This document shows, one piece after another, positions 1-6,744 of a DNA stretch of 28,386 nt. The stretch is from Pseudomarimonas sp964350895. Lineage in GTDB: Bacteria > Pseudomonadota > Gammaproteobacteria > Xanthomonadales > Xanthomonadaceae. Location of the stretch: assembly GCA_964350895.1 (NCBI GenBank), contig CAYGMG010000039.1, positions 1-28,386 on the forward strand. Direction: 5' to 3'. Each line of letters begins with the position of its first letter. Position 1 is the first letter of the stretch. The notes under the pieces were generated by a model. The model was not told the DNA's origin and made no database searches. It was given only the letters and a program-made list of their open reading frames with translations. A program made the translations under genes and the position numbers.

Positions 1-422
1 CGGATACGATCCGCTCCCACAGAAAGCCGGCGCAATGGATGGACCTCGACGAACGGCATGGAGCCGCCCTCCGGTTGGAGCGTGCTCGCACGCAGCCACC
101 GCGCCCTGCGGGTGCGCGTTCGGGCTCCGAGGGTTCGCCGACAGCGCATCCTGCGCTGGGCGAACGCGAGCACCTCCGTGTGCTCGCCCCTGCGGGCCTT
201 GTCTCTCCGCCCGCCCGCCGACAGACAGAGCCTGCCCCGGACTTGATCCGGGGGGCGTTGATCGGCCTTCCTGGCCGCACAGCCGGTGAGCCTGCGGCGC
301 TTCGACAACGAAGCCTGGCTTGATGTGGGAGCGGATCGTATCCGCGACCGCGGAGCTTTGAACTAGCCGCAGTCCGTGGCAAGCCTGTAGCGCTGCGGTC
401 GCGGATACGATCCGCTCCCACA
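1..422. repeat. REP/BIME-like repeat cluster, three copies of a 21-bp unit
   Basis: A 21-bp sequence containing GATACGATCCGCTCCCA occurs at 1-21 and 402-422, and as its exact reverse complement at 324-344. The second and third copies extend to a perfect 28-bp inverted repeat (324-351 with 395-422) separated by 43 nt. Copies 1 and 2 are inverted and bracket the hairpin-rich segment 133-253. Dispersed intergenic palindromes in paired opposite orientation are the hallmark of bacterial REP/BIME elements, usually spread by RAYT transposases; no RAYT gene is present in this window. Genome-wide copy number cannot be judged from here. Confidence 0.7.
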
Positions 423-685
423 ACAGCTCGTTGACCTGCTCCGCGAACGGCAAATATGCGACCGATGCTAGCTTTGCGACGCGCACGTTCAGCATCAAGC
501 CTTGGCCTTGAAGCCGTCGGCCGTATCGGGCTGCATTGCTGCCGTTGACGAGAGGTTTGCTGCCGGCAGTGCGCTGTGGTGTGCGAACGAGACGGCTACC
601 GCTTCGCCGATTGCCCGATCCCGTTCACATACCCTCACGCTGGCAAAGGAGTATCCTTCGGATTCGCCGCACCTGAGGAGCGACC
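1..685. other. Gene-free region with nested palindromes
   Basis: No convincing gene is visible. Open frames exist on both strands, but they are Arg/Pro/Ala-rich, lack ribosome binding sites and cross obvious palindromes. The stretch holds several perfect inverted repeats: 133-139 with 159-165 enclosing 142-148 with 152-158; 166-173 with 180-187; and 235-241 with 247-253 (CCCCGGA/TCCGGGG). It also holds three copies of the 21-bp repeat listed separately. About 425-685, directly before the small 102-residue gene, is not repetitive and probably carries that gene's promoter, but I cannot pick out a good -35/-10 pair. Confidence 0.6.
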
Positions 686-994
686 ATGAATCCGCTCAGC
701 AGCATCTCCGCCTCGACCAATCTCGACAGCCCGCAGCGCCTGGACGGTAGCCGTCCGGCCGACCCTGCCAATGGCAGCGAGCGCAGCCGCGAGCAGCAGG
801 CCGAGCGCAGCACCCAGCCACAGAGTGGTGTCAGCACATCGATCAGCGACGCAGCCCGGGAGCTCGCCAGCTCCGATCTGAATGCCACCCAGGTGGTCGA
901 GGGCAGCAATGCCAGCAGCGCGGCGAATGCCGAAGCGCGCCGCGCCGACACCGATCCGCGCGGTCCGGGCAGCCTGCTCAACCTGACCGCCTGA
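686..994 (+). CDS. Small Ser/Ala/Gln-rich hypothetical protein
   Basis: The product is 102 residues with no recognisable domain. It is hydrophilic and low in complexity, rich in Ser, Ala, Arg, Asp and Gln, with no cysteine, no membrane segment and no signal peptide; it looks disordered. Start ATG 686 has a good ribosome binding site (GAGGAG, 5-6 nt upstream). A strong rho-independent terminator follows the stop by about 25 nt, which supports a real monocistronic transcription unit. It converges on purA. Antisense frames over the same region are longer but lack a terminator and binding site. I do not recognise a function. Confidence 0.6.
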   Translation: MNPLSSISASTNLDSPQRLDGSRPADPANGSERSREQQAERSTQPQSGVSTSISDAARELASSDLNATQVVEGSNASSAANAEARRADTDPRGPGSLLNLTA

Positions 995-1018
995 CCCTCG
1001 CTCCAGCGTCAATGCAAG

Positions 1019-1050
1019 AACGGCCCGGTGATTCCGGGCCGTTTTCGTTT
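1019..1050 (+). terminator. Rho-independent terminator
   Basis: A perfect stem CGGCCCGG (1021-1028) pairs with CCGGGCCG (1034-1041) around a 5-nt loop and is followed by TTTTCGTTT. Flanking AA/TT can extend the stem by two pairs. It closes the 102-residue gene. On the other strand the T-run is absent, so it probably does not terminate purA efficiently. Confidence 0.85.
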
Positions 1051-1136
1051 CCGCAGTATGCCGGCCAGCTGCACAAGCTCCGGCGCGGCGCACCGGACTT
1101 GTTCTCAAGGCGGTCTGGACAGACGCGTCCCCCCGC

Positions 1137-2429
1137 TCAGGCGAACGGGTCGCGCAGGACGATGTTGGCGTCGCGGTCCGGACCGGTGGAGACCATCGCC
1201 AGTGGGCAACCGACCAGCTCTTCCAGCGAGCGCAGGTAGGCGCGCGCGGCCGGCGGCAGCTTGGCGAATTCGGTAACGCCGTGGGTGGATTCCTGCCAGC
1301 CAGGGAACTCCAGGTACACCGGCTCGCACTCGTTCCAGCCGGCGGCATCCAGCGGCGAGTACTCGGTCTCCTTGCCGCGGTAGCGGTAGGCGATGCACAT
1401 CTTTAGGCTGGGCAGCCCGTCCAGCACATCGAGCTTGGTGATGCACAGGCCGGAAATGCCGTTGATCGCCACTGCGCGCTTGAGCGCGACAAGGTCAATC
1501 CAGCCGCAGCGCCGCGGGCGTCCGGTGGTGGCGCCGAACTCGGCGCCACGCTTGCGGATGTCCTCGCCCATCTCGTCGTCGAGCTCGGTCGGGAACGGAC
1601 CGCCGCCAACGCGCGTGGCATAGGCCTTGGCGATGCCCAGCACGTAATCGATCGCATCCGCGCCGACGCCGGTTCCGGCCAGCGCGCCACCCACCGTGGT
1701 GTTGCTCGATGTAACGTAGGGATAAGTGCCGTGATCGATGTCCAGCAACGCGCCCTGGGCACCCTCGAACAGCACGCGCTTGCCCTGCCGACGCAGCTCG
1801 TGGAGCAGCCCGGCGACATCGGTCTTCATCGGCTCGACGTACTCGCCGAAGGCCAGCGCTTCGTCGAGGGTCTGCTGGTAGTCCACGGCATCGACGCCCA
1901 AGTACTTGGTGAGCACGAAGTTGTGGTACTCCATCGTCCCGCGCAGCTTGTCGGCCAGCTCGTTCGGATAGTGCAGGTCGGCGACGCGGATGCCGCGCCG
2001 GGCCACCTTGTCCTCGTAGGCCGGACCAATGCCACGACCGGTTGTGCCGATCGCCTTGCCGCCTGCGGCCTTCTCGCGGGCCTGATCGAGAGCGATGTGA
2101 TAAGGCATGATCAGCGGGGTGGCCGGGCTGATCTTCAGCCGCGAACGCACGTCGAGGCCCTCGCCTTCGAGTTCGCCGATCTCCTTCTTCAGCGCAGCCG
2201 GGCTCAGCACCACGCCGTTGCCGATCAGGCACAGCGTGTTCTCGCGCAGGATGCCGGAGGGGATCAGGTGCAGCACGGTCTTCTTGCCGCCGATGACCAG
2301 GGTGTGGCCGGCATTGTGGCCACCCTGGAAGCGCGCCACCGCGCCCACCTGCTCGGTCAGCAGGTCGACGATCTTGCCCTTGCCTTCGTCGCCCCACTGC
2401 GCACCAATCACAACAACGGACTGACCCAT
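1137..2429 (-). CDS. purA: Adenylosuccinate synthetase
   Basis: PurA joins IMP and aspartate, using GTP, to make adenylosuccinate, the first committed step from IMP to AMP in the cytoplasm. The 430-residue product has the family's usual length and signatures in order: QWGDEGKGKIVD near the N-terminus (GTP loop with the catalytic Asp), GGHNAGHT, TTGRGIGPAYEDK, EGAQGALLDIDHGTYP, TSSNTTVGG and TTGRPRRCGW. I chose the ATG at 2429 because MGQSVVVIGAQWG is the conserved beginning and GGAGTAAAG lies just upstream; an in-frame start 42 nt further out has no support. Upstream on the same strand the leader and the first 13 codons are partly duplicated next to an assembly gap. The commonly seen partners hflK/hflC are not adjacent, though the gap may hide rearranged sequence. 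Confidence 0.97.
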   Translation of the reverse strand: MGQSVVVIGAQWGDEGKGKIVDLLTEQVGAVARFQGGHNAGHTLVIGGKKTVLHLIPSGILRENTLCLIGNGVVLSPAALKKEIGELEGEGLDVRSRLKISPATPLIMPYHIALDQAREKAAGGKAIGTTGRGIGPAYEDKVARRGIRVADLHYPNELADKLRGTMEYHNFVLTKYLGVDAVDYQQTLDEALAFGEYVEPMKTDVAGLLHELRRQGKRVLFEGAQGALLDIDHGTYPYVTSSNTTVGGALAGTGVGADAIDYVLGIAKAYATRVGGGPFPTELDDEMGEDIRKRGAEFGATTGRPRRCGWIDLVALKRAVAINGISGLCITKLDVLDGLPSLKMCIAYRYRGKETEYSPLDAAGWNECEPVYLEFPGWQESTHGVTEFAKLPPAARAYLRSLEELVGCPLAMVSTGPDRDANIVLRDPFA

Positions 2430-2639
2430 TTCTTTACTCCGATTGAAATTCGATATTCGGGGCGACGTCACCGACTAGGTTCGCNNNNNNNNNNNNNNNN
2501 NNNNNNNNNNNNNNNNNNNNNNNNNNNNNNNNNNNNNNNNNNNNNNNNNNNNNNNNNNNNNNNNNNNNNNNNNNNNNNNNNNNNGCATCCAGCGCTCTCC
2601 AAGTCGGCCTGCCCTCGGCTCCTGCCTCGGGCGCTCAGG
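2392..2639. repeat. Leader repeat, copy A (contains purA start; split by N gap)
   Basis: This copy consists of 2392-2484, which covers the first 13 purA codons plus leader, then 100 N, then 2585-2639. The first part matches 2684-2776 at equal length (93 nt) with about eight to ten differences including compensating indels. The second part is identical over 55 nt to 2777-2831. In copy B the two parts are directly contiguous, so the gap in copy A sits exactly at an internal repeat junction and may be of zero or unknown real length. Confidence 0.85.
2485..2584. other. Assembly gap of 100 N
   Basis: Exactly 100 consecutive N, the conventional placeholder for a gap of unknown size. Both flanks belong to a duplicated leader sequence, which explains why an assembler would break here. 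Confidence 0.98.
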
Positions 2640-2644
2640 CCGTC

Positions 2645-2667
2645 TCGCGCGCCATGACGGCGCGCGA
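2645..2667. repeat. Hairpin between the two leader copies
   Basis: TCGCGCGCC (2645-2653) pairs perfectly with GGCGCGCGA (2659-2667) around the loop ATGAC. It lies in the 44-nt unique spacer between leader copies A and B. There is no T-run after it on either strand, so it is not a classical terminator. Confidence 0.6.
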
Positions 2668-2683
2668 AAGCGACGGCCTTCGC

Positions 2684-2831
2684 CCCCACTGCGCACCAAT
2701 CACAACAACTGACTGACCCATTTCATTGACTCCGATTGATGTTCGATTCTGGGGCGACGTCACTGACTAGGATCGCGCATCCAGCGCTCTCCAAGTCGGC
2801 CTGCCCTCGGCTCCTGCCTCGGGCGCTCAGG
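2684..2831. repeat. Leader repeat, copy B, with truncated purA 5' end
   Basis: Second copy of the purA leader. On the minus strand an ATG at 2721 opens with the same 13 residues as PurA (MGQSVVVIGAQWG), then runs out of similarity and stops after about 28 codons close to 2640. The GACTCCGAT ribosome binding region is also kept in altered form. It is a purA fragment made by tandem duplication, not a working gene. Differences from copy A are spread through the leader, so the copies have diverged and are not simply the same reads placed twice. Confidence 0.75.
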
Positions 2832-2840
2832 GCGCCTAGC

Positions 2841-2919
2841 CAGATCGCCAGATCGCCAGATCGCCAGCAAGCTGGCTCCTACATGGAATGCGGGCGCTGT
2901 AGGAGCCAGCTTGCTGGCG
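2841..2919. repeat. Perfect 22-bp inverted repeat (REP pair) with 8-nt tandem repeat
   Basis: Three tandem copies of CAGATCGC (2841-2864) lead into a 22-bp arm (2862-2883) whose exact reverse complement lies at 2898-2919, separated by 14 nt. The core TAGGAGCCAGCTTGCTGGC resembles REP families common in Pseudomonas and Xanthomonadales. It lies between the divergently transcribed purA and ccoN and belongs to a different family from the repeat at 1-422. Confidence 0.8.
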
Positions 2920-3098
2920 AAGGGCGATGCGGCAGCGCCCGGCTTTCTCCGAGGTCGTCACAAGGGTTTTTCCCTAGGCAGGCACAGAAAAAGCCAGGAC
3001 ACGGCCCGGCTTTGCGAAATTATCGCTGATTCCGCCAAAGGCTGCAGCGCGCGCCCGGCGCTGATCCGACAGCGGCGGCGCGACGCGGACAAAGTGCC

Positions 3099-3112
3099 TT
3101 GATCAAGGTCAA
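3099..3112 (+). promoter_or_regulatory. FNR/Anr-type binding site for the cco operon
   Basis: TTGATCAAGGTCAA matches the FNR/Anr consensus TTGAT-N4-ATCAA at nine of ten fixed positions. Its centre is about 63 nt before the ccoN ATG chosen here. If it acts at the usual -41.5 position, transcription would start near 3147, between the two possible ATGs at 3139 and 3169, which favours the latter. cbb3 oxidase operons are typically induced at low oxygen through such sites. Confidence 0.85.
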
Positions 3113-3168
3113 GCGCCGCCGCTGATGATCTCCGGACAATGCCCTCACCCAGATCCGGGAACCAAGGC

Positions 3169-4602
3169 ATGTCCGCGACTTTGCAAGAAACCTACAACGA
3201 CAAGGTGGTCCGCCAGTTTGCCGTGATGACCCTGGTATGGGGCATCGTCGGCATGCTGGTCGGGGTGTTGATCGCCGCCCAGCTGTACTGGCCGTCACTG
3301 AACTTCGATATCCCCTGGCTGACCTACTCCAGGCTGCGCCCGCTGCACACCAATGCGGTGATCTTCGCATTCGGCGGCTGCGCCCTGTTCGCGGCCAGCC
3401 TGTACTGCGTGCAGCGCACCAGCCATGCCAGGCTGTTCTCGGACAAGCTGTCCTCCTTCGTCTTCTGGGGCTGGCAGGCGGTGATCGTGCTGGCGGCGAT
3501 ATCGCTGCCGCTGGGCTGGACCCAGGGCAAGGAGTACGCCGAGCTGGAGTGGCCGATCGACTGGCTGATCACCGTGGTCTGGGTGGCCTATGCGGTGATC
3601 TTCTTCGGCACCATCGTCAAGCGCCGGGTCGAGCACATCTACGTCGCCAACTGGTTCTTCGGCGCCTACATCATCACCATCGCCGTCCTGCACATCATCA
3701 ACAACCTGGCCCTGCCGGTGACGATGTCCAAGAGCTACGGCGTCTACACCGGCGCAGTCGATGCCATGGTGCAGTGGTGGTACGGACACAACGCGGTCGG
3801 CTTCTTCCTGACCGCCGGCTTCCTCGGGATGATGTACTACTTCGTGCCCAAGCGGGTCGGCCGGCCGGTGTACTCGTACCGCCTGTCGATCGTCCATTTC
3901 TGGGCGCTGATCGCGATCTACATGTGGGCCGGACCGCACCACCTGCAGTACACCTCGCTGCCGGACTGGGCGCAGTCGCTGGGCATGGTGTTCTCGCTGG
4001 TCCTGCTGGCGCCCAGCTGGGGCGGCGCGATCAACGGGATCATGACCCTCTCCGGCGTGTGGCACAAACTGCGCACCGACCCGATCATCAAGTTCCTGAT
4101 CGTCTCCCTGTCGTTCTACATGATGAGCACCTTCGAGGGGCCCATGATGTCGATCAAGACGGTCAACTCGCTCAGCCACTACACCGACTGGACCATCGGC
4201 CACGTGCACTCCGGCGCGCTGGGCTGGGTGGCGATGATCTCGATCGGCACCATGTACATGCTCTACCCCAAGGTGCTCGGGCTGAAGGAGATGTACTCGG
4301 TCAAGCTTATCGACACCCACTTCTGGGTGCATACCATCGGCGTGGTTTTCTACATCGCCGCGATGTGGGTCGCCGGGATCAACCAGGGCCTCATGTGGCG
4401 CGCCACCAATGCCGACGGCACCCTGACCTACAGCTTCGTCGAGTCGGTCGTCGCCACCTATCCGTACTACCTGGTCCGCTTCTTCGGCGGCGTCCTGGTG
4501 CTCGCCGGCATGCTGATCATGGCCTGGAACGTCTGGAAGACCTTCCGCATGGCGCGTGAGGAAGCCCCGGAAAACCCGGTGCTTGCACCGGCCCACGCTT
4601 GA
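3169..4602 (+). CDS. ccoN: cbb3-type cytochrome c oxidase subunit I (CcoN)
   Basis: Catalytic heme-copper subunit of the high-affinity terminal oxidase in the inner membrane; it reduces oxygen to water and pumps protons. The 477-residue protein has many hydrophobic helices and the expected metal-ligand histidines: H60 in RPLHTNAV (low-spin heme b), H207 in WWYGHNAVG (CuB), H257-H258 in AGPHHLQYT (CuB), and H345 with H347 in TIGHVHSGALGW (heme b3 and low-spin heme). Length is normal for CcoN. An earlier in-frame ATG at 3139 would add ten unconserved residues; I chose 3169 because of position relative to the FNR box and the typical N-terminus. It leads the operon, with ccoO 13 nt downstream. 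Confidence 0.97.
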   Translation: MSATLQETYNDKVVRQFAVMTLVWGIVGMLVGVLIAAQLYWPSLNFDIPWLTYSRLRPLHTNAVIFAFGGCALFAASLYCVQRTSHARLFSDKLSSFVFWGWQAVIVLAAISLPLGWTQGKEYAELEWPIDWLITVVWVAYAVIFFGTIVKRRVEHIYVANWFFGAYIITIAVLHIINNLALPVTMSKSYGVYTGAVDAMVQWWYGHNAVGFFLTAGFLGMMYYFVPKRVGRPVYSYRLSIVHFWALIAIYMWAGPHHLQYTSLPDWAQSLGMVFSLVLLAPSWGGAINGIMTLSGVWHKLRTDPIIKFLIVSLSFYMMSTFEGPMMSIKTVNSLSHYTDWTIGHVHSGALGWVAMISIGTMYMLYPKVLGLKEMYSVKLIDTHFWVHTIGVVFYIAAMWVAGINQGLMWRATNADGTLTYSFVESVVATYPYYLVRFFGGVLVLAGMLIMAWNVWKTFRMAREEAPENPVLAPAHA

Positions 4603-4615
4603 GCGGAGCACGACC

Positions 4616-5284
4616 ATGAGCCATGAGAAGATCGAAAAGAACATCGGCCTGATGGGCATCCTGATCGCGGTGGCGATCAGCTTCGGCGGCCTCGCCGAGA
4701 TCGTCCCGCTGATGTACCAGGCCGAAGCAGTCGAGCCGACCCCGGGTATCGAACCTTATCCGCCGCTGCAGCTTGCCGGGCGCGACATCTACGTTCGCGA
4801 GGGCTGCTACAACTGCCACTCGCAGATGGTCCGCACCCTGCGTTTCGAAACGGCACGTTATGGGCACTACTCGCTGGCCGGCGAGTCGGTCTATGACCGG
4901 CCATTCCAGTGGGGCAGCAAGCGCACCGGTCCGGACCTCGCCCGGGTCGGCGGGCGCTATTCGGACGAGTGGCACCGGGTGCACCTGATCAACCCGCGCG
5001 ACGTGGTGCCCGAGTCCAACATGCCCGGCTATCCCTGGCTGGAGAAGAACACCCTCGACGCGACCACCGTGGTCAAGCACATGCGTGCCCTGCAGACTCT
5101 TGGCGATCCCTACACCGAGGAGCAGATCGCCGCGGCACCGGCGGCCGTCGAGGGCAAGACCGAGATGGACGCGATGATCGCCTACCTGCAGGGCCTTGGC
5201 CTGCATGCGCCGCGCCCGAGCGCCGCGAGTGAGCCGCTGGCCACGTCGGCCGGGCAGGACGCAGCTGCGGGAGGCCAGCAATGA
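4616..5284 (+). CDS. ccoO: cbb3-type cytochrome c oxidase subunit II (CcoO)
   Basis: Membrane-anchored monoheme cytochrome c that passes electrons to CcoN. The 222-residue product has one N-terminal membrane anchor (about residues 11-30), then a periplasmic domain with a single CYNCH heme-attachment motif (C64, C67, H68) and a later Met-containing NMPGYPWL segment that fits the axial methionine. The C-terminal about 20 residues are Ala/Ser/Gln-rich. ATG 4616 follows GCGGAG and matches the usual MSHEKIEKN-type start; an upstream in-frame ATG lies inside ccoN. The stop overlaps the ccoQ start as ATGA. Confidence 0.97.
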   Translation: MSHEKIEKNIGLMGILIAVAISFGGLAEIVPLMYQAEAVEPTPGIEPYPPLQLAGRDIYVREGCYNCHSQMVRTLRFETARYGHYSLAGESVYDRPFQWGSKRTGPDLARVGGRYSDEWHRVHLINPRDVVPESNMPGYPWLEKNTLDATTVVKHMRALQTLGDPYTEEQIAAAPAAVEGKTEMDAMIAYLQGLGLHAPRPSAASEPLATSAGQDAAAGGQQ

Positions 5285-5448
5285 TCCAGGGAATCATCAC
5301 CGCGATCCTGCTGATCGCCTTCCTCGGCGGCACCATCTGGCTGTGGAGCAGCAAGCGCAAGGCCTCGCTCGACGCCGCGGCGCGCCTGCCGCTGGATGAC
5401 GAGCCGGCCGACACGACCCAGAACACTTCTCCGCGAGGCCAACCATGA
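5281..5448 (+). CDS. ccoQ: cbb3-type oxidase subunit CcoQ (FixQ)
   Basis: A 55-residue protein starting MIQGIITAILLIAFLGGT with one membrane helix (about residues 5-22), then a WSSKRK basic stop-transfer and an acidic tail. Small single-helix CcoQ/FixQ proteins between ccoO and ccoP help stabilise the oxidase complex. It overlaps ccoO by 4 nt (ATGA at 5281) and ccoP by 4 nt (ATGA at 5445), so the four structural genes are translationally coupled. Identification rests on position, size and topology more than on sequence. Confidence 0.9.
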   Translation: MIQGIITAILLIAFLGGTIWLWSSKRKASLDAAARLPLDDEPADTTQNTSPRGQP

Positions 5449-6356
5449 GCAGCTTCTGGTCGATCTTCATCATCCTGCTGGTGGTCCTGAACCTGGTCGG
5501 CTGCGTCTGGCTGCTGTGGTGGACCTCCAAGCGCCGCCCCGGCGAGCCGGAAACCACTGGCCATGTCTGGGACGAGGACATTCGCGAATACAACAAGCCC
5601 TTGCCGCGCTGGTGGATCAACATGTTCTACCTGACCATCATCTACAGCGTCGGCTACCTGATCTGGTACCCGGGCGCCGGCAGCTTTGCCGGCACCTCGG
5701 GCTGGACCTCGAGCGGCGAGCACGACGCCGACCGCGAGGTCGAGGAGGCCAAGGTGATGGCCGCGCTGGCGCCCTACGAGGGCAAACCGATCGACGTGCT
5801 GGCAAGCGACCCGAAGGCCGTCGAGCATGGCCGTGCGGTGTTCGCATCGAACTGCGCGACCTGCCATGGCTCGGACGCCCGCGGCGCCCGCGGCTTCCCC
5901 AACCTTGCCGACAGCGACTGGCAGTGGGGCGGCGATCCGCAGACCGTGCTGACCTCGATCCTCGGCGGTCGCCAGGCGGCGATGCCGCCGTTTGCCGCCG
6001 TGCTCGGCAGTGACCAGGCGGTGCTGGAGACCGCGGTCTATGTGCAGAGCCTGTCCGGGGCCAAGGTCGACGCCGCGCTGGCAGCCGCCGGCAAGCCGCG
6101 CTACATGACCGTCTGCGTCGCCTGTCACGGCCCGGAGGGCAAGGGCAATCCGATGCTCGGCGCGCCCAACCTCACCGATGACATCTGGCTCTACGGCAGC
6201 GACTTTGACAGCATCCGCACTGCCATCGTCGAGGGTCGCGCCGGCGCCATGCCGCCTCACGAGCCGCTGATTGGCGAAACCCGTGCCCGGCTCGCCGGTG
6301 CCTGGGTGTGGTCGCTCTCCCACGGCCAGGACAGCTCGGCGTCGACCGCGCCATGA
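5445..6356 (+). CDS. ccoP: cbb3-type cytochrome c oxidase subunit III, diheme (CcoP)
   Basis: Membrane-bound diheme cytochrome c that accepts electrons and delivers them to CcoO. The 303-residue protein has two N-terminal membrane segments (about residues 5-27 and 58-78) with the conserved linker EYNKPLPRWW between them. Two periplasmic cytochrome c domains follow, with heme motifs CATCH (C137, C140, H141) and CVACH (C224, C227, H228). The MPP segments (AAMPPFA, GAMPPHE) fit the axial methionines. Two N-terminal helices place it with the longer CcoP type, in which the extra helix may stand in for part of CcoQ. Its stop overlaps the next gene by 4 nt. Confidence 0.97.
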   Translation: MSSFWSIFIILLVVLNLVGCVWLLWWTSKRRPGEPETTGHVWDEDIREYNKPLPRWWINMFYLTIIYSVGYLIWYPGAGSFAGTSGWTSSGEHDADREVEEAKVMAALAPYEGKPIDVLASDPKAVEHGRAVFASNCATCHGSDARGARGFPNLADSDWQWGGDPQTVLTSILGGRQAAMPPFAAVLGSDQAVLETAVYVQSLSGAKVDAALAAAGKPRYMTVCVACHGPEGKGNPMLGAPNLTDDIWLYGSDFDSIRTAIVEGRAGAMPPHEPLIGETRARLAGAWVWSLSHGQDSSASTAP

Positions 6357-6646
6357 GCGGCAGCGGCGAGCGCGAGCTGTTGGACCACCCGCCGCGCCCG
6401 ATGGCGCAGCGGGTCGGGGCCATCCTCTGGCCAAGCTTCTTCGCCGCCGGCGTGTCGACCATGGTCTTCTTTGCCTTCATCGACCCGCTCGATCTGCGCG
6501 ACATCAGCTTCGTCGACTGGGAGATCAGCCGCGAGCTGGGCTACACGCTCGGCTTCTTCGTGTTCTGGCTGGCCACCGCGGCCAGCTCGTTGTTCACCTG
6601 GATCCTGTTGCGCCCGGCGAGCCGCTTCAATCGGCCGCTGCCGTGA
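6353..6646 (+). CDS. Small two-helix membrane protein in the cco operon
   Basis: A 97-residue protein starting MSGSGERELLDHPPRPMAQ with two hydrophobic segments (about residues 24-44 and 65-88) joined by a polar loop DPLDLRDISFVDWEISRE. It starts at ATG 6353 inside the ccoP stop (ATGA), so it is translated as part of the cbb3 operon. It has none of the cysteines or histidines expected of CcoH, CcoS or CcoQ, and all of those are present elsewhere. I do not know a name for it. Position and coupling suggest an accessory or assembly role for the oxidase, which is inference only. Confidence 0.85.
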   Translation: MSGSGERELLDHPPRPMAQRVGAILWPSFFAAGVSTMVFFAFIDPLDLRDISFVDWEISRELGYTLGFFVFWLATAASSLFTWILLRPASRFNRPLP

Positions 6647-6744
6647 GCGCGCTCGTCCTTCGCGTAAAGCGCATATAGATGACGCGGAGTTCGCATCCGG
6701 GGATTGCGTGTCCCGCACAGCGCCGCCTGCATTGAGCTGAAACC

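Larger units (their letters stand above)
2430..3168. other. Long divergent intergenic region purA/ccoN
   Basis: About 740 nt without a credible gene, counting the 100 N. In order it holds the duplicated purA leader with the gap, the spacer hairpin, the REP pair, about 150 nt in which I see nothing distinctive, and the FNR/Anr box and leader of the cco operon. Confidence 0.7.

Noticed and set aside
35..323. Overlapping plus-strand reading frames of 62-94 residues
   Set aside because: They cross perfect palindromes, have Arg/Pro/Ala compositions typical of GC-rich noncoding frames, and lack binding sites.
635..1348. 237-residue minus-strand frame over the small gene and purA 3' end
   Set aside because: It overlaps purA in a different frame and crosses a strong terminator; no recognisable domain.
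1731..2657. 308-residue plus-strand frame through the N gap
   Set aside because: Antisense to purA and interrupted by 100 N.
2841..2919. Possible CRISPR array
   Set aside because: Only an 8-nt triplet repeat without spacers plus an inverted repeat; no cas genes.
3295..4659. 454-residue minus-strand frame opposite ccoN
   Set aside because: His/Asp/Gln/Val-rich antisense shadow of a membrane protein gene.
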